This document shows positions 5,205 through 6,115 of a stretch of DNA of 6,115 bases, piece after piece. The position numbers and the translations under genes are program-made. Every line of letters starts with the position of its first letter. Position 1 is the stretch's first letter. Under the pieces are notes generated by a model. The model did not search any database and was not told where the DNA came from. It saw nothing but the letters and a program-made list of their open reading frames with translations. The stretch comes from Ruminococcaceae bacterium FB2012 (lineage in GTDB: Bacteria > Bacillota > Clostridia > Oscillospirales > Ruminococcaceae), in assembly GCA_900104495.1 (NCBI GenBank), contig FMXS01000041.1:1-6115 (forward strand). The letters are read 5' to 3'.

Positions 5205-6115
5205 ATGAAAGCGCTCATGAGAGCGGTTCGGAAAAAGGCCGGACAGGCCGGATCAAGAAATGAGGAAAATACAATGACCAGTTATCTTATGGATATGTTA
5301 TGTGAGAAGATGATCCGCACCGGGATCTACAAGTACAATTTCAACGATTTCTCGAAAATGCCCGAAGGTCTCAGCGAAAATGAGAAGATCAGGTTCGAGA
5401 ATCTGAAACAGGCTAACAAGTTTCTCAACCTGCTGAGCCTAAGGATCACCGCACTGGAGGATGTAGGCCCCGGACACATCAGAGCTATCAAGGCAGGCGA
5501 GCCGGCAGGCAATCATTTCAATAACTACGGCGCTATATTTGCCGGCAACGATGACTATGATTATGAAGAGCTGAACGCTATCATTGATAAGGCTGTTCAG
5601 GTCGCTGAGTCAAGACCTGAGATCGAGCCCATAAGAGCCGCAGCGGGAGAACTGCTCATGCCCGCCGGTAAGGACTACACGGATGAATTCTGGCAGGACT
5701 ACGGGCTCGGCATCATTTCCAAGGAACAGACCGAGCAGATCCAGAATATGCTCTTTGAACTGAACGAGAACGATACAGACCTCGAAGAATTCATCGACTC
5801 CGGTGCTTTCGCAGAGTACTGCCAGAAGAAATCCATAGTCAGAAACGTCATTGAGGAAGCCTGCAAGGTGTTCACCGAGGACGAGGACGGAGATTTCAGA
5901 AAAAAGACCACCGCCAAGCGTGCGGAATTCCTAATCAATTGCCTTGAGGATTTCAGACGTATGCGTTTGGAAAAAGGCGAGCTCTGGGCTTCACCGTCGA
6001 GAGAGATGCTGGGTTACTGGGGCAGATTCAATGTCCTTGAGGATATGGGCGAGAACAGCAAGTCTATCGTGAAGATAAAGGTGATCGAAGGCACCCCGAA
6101 CAGCTATGAGTTCTG
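5205..6115 (+). CDS. Protein of unknown function, 3' end outside the window
   Basis: The frame is open from 5205 to the end of the window: 303 codons and no stop. I do not recognise a family. The predicted protein is acidic, soluble and mostly helical, with no signal peptide or membrane segment; notable stretches are FNNYGAIFAGNDDYDYEE, an acidic EDEDGDF turn and a basic segment near RRMRLEKGELWASPSREM. Three in-frame starts are possible. ATG 5205 has the best ribosome site (CGGAGG at 5191-5196, eight bases away) and is preferred. ATG 5274 has GAGGA seven bases upstream and would drop a basic 23-residue leader. ATG 5121 would add 28 residues. Codon use resembles the genes upstream, so nothing suggests recent transfer. 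It lies after a strong terminator and needs its own unseen promoter. Confidence 0.75.
   Translation, partial: MKALMRAVRKKAGQAGSRNEENTMTSYLMDMLCEKMIRTGIYKYNFNDFSKMPEGLSENEKIRFENLKQANKFLNLLSLRITALEDVGPGHIRAIKAGEPAGNHFNNYGAIFAGNDDYDYEELNAIIDKAVQVAESRPEIEPIRAAAGELLMPAGKDYTDEFWQDYGLGIISKEQTEQIQNMLFELNENDTDLEEFIDSGAFAEYCQKKSIVRNVIEEACKVFTEDEDGDFRKKTTAKRAEFLINCLEDFRRMRLEKGELWASPSREMLGYWGRFNVLEDMGENSKSIVKIKVIEGTPNSYEF

Noticed and set aside
1..6115. CRISPR array, tRNA, rRNA, riboswitch or transposase
   Set aside because: I looked for regular repeats with spacers, cloverleaf patterns, known aptamer cores and DDE-type proteins, and found none.

Overview
The window reads like chromosomal DNA of a low-to-mid G+C Gram-positive bacterium, most likely a gut or rumen Clostridia of the Ruminococcus/Oscillospiraceae type. 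The reasons are the strong AGGAGG-type ribosome sites, sigma-A promoters with exact or near-exact TATAAT boxes (often with an extended TG), a Firmicute-style LexA, and a WYL regulator. The lineage call is inference from style and protein flavour, not from a search. Every gene I can support is on the + strand.

Region 1 (1-~490) is a cluster of very short genes for hydrophobic peptides. Two tandem copies (1-84 and 131-214) encode the same 27-residue peptide and differ only at synonymous third positions. A start-less peptide tail (about 232-282) and a third, different peptide of 31 residues (325-420) follow. A terminator (458-486) closes the cluster, and a second strong terminator (530-572) and a nested inverted repeat (573-616) come next. 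This is the least explained part of the window.

Region 2 (672-3070) is ordinary metabolism and regulation. A promoter drives a PPP-type metallophosphoesterase with a TTG start (749-1459). A second promoter drives a Crp/Fnr-family regulator (1551-2153) that is translationally coupled by an ATGA overlap to an aldo/keto reductase (2150-3070). The regulator probably controls its own operon with the reductase.

Region 3 (3172-4216) is a WYL-domain transcription regulator with its own extended -10 promoter.

Region 4 (4261-5080) is a genetic scar. A consensus promoter preceded by a long inverted repeat and followed by a dyad leads into a LexA-type repressor gene. At about base 4711 that gene changes, out of frame, into the C-terminal half of a GGDEF (diguanylate cyclase) domain, which ends at 4977 and is followed by a strong terminator. 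The catalytic half of LexA and the front of the GGDEF protein are both missing, so this looks like a deletion that joined two genes. A DNA-binding LexA fragment could still be made.

Region 5 (5081-6115) has a short leader and then the start of a gene of unknown function that runs off the window (5205 onward).

The best candidates for something undescribed are the tiny hydrophobic peptide array and the LexA/GGDEF junction. No CRISPR array, tRNA, rRNA, transposase or recognisable defence system was found.
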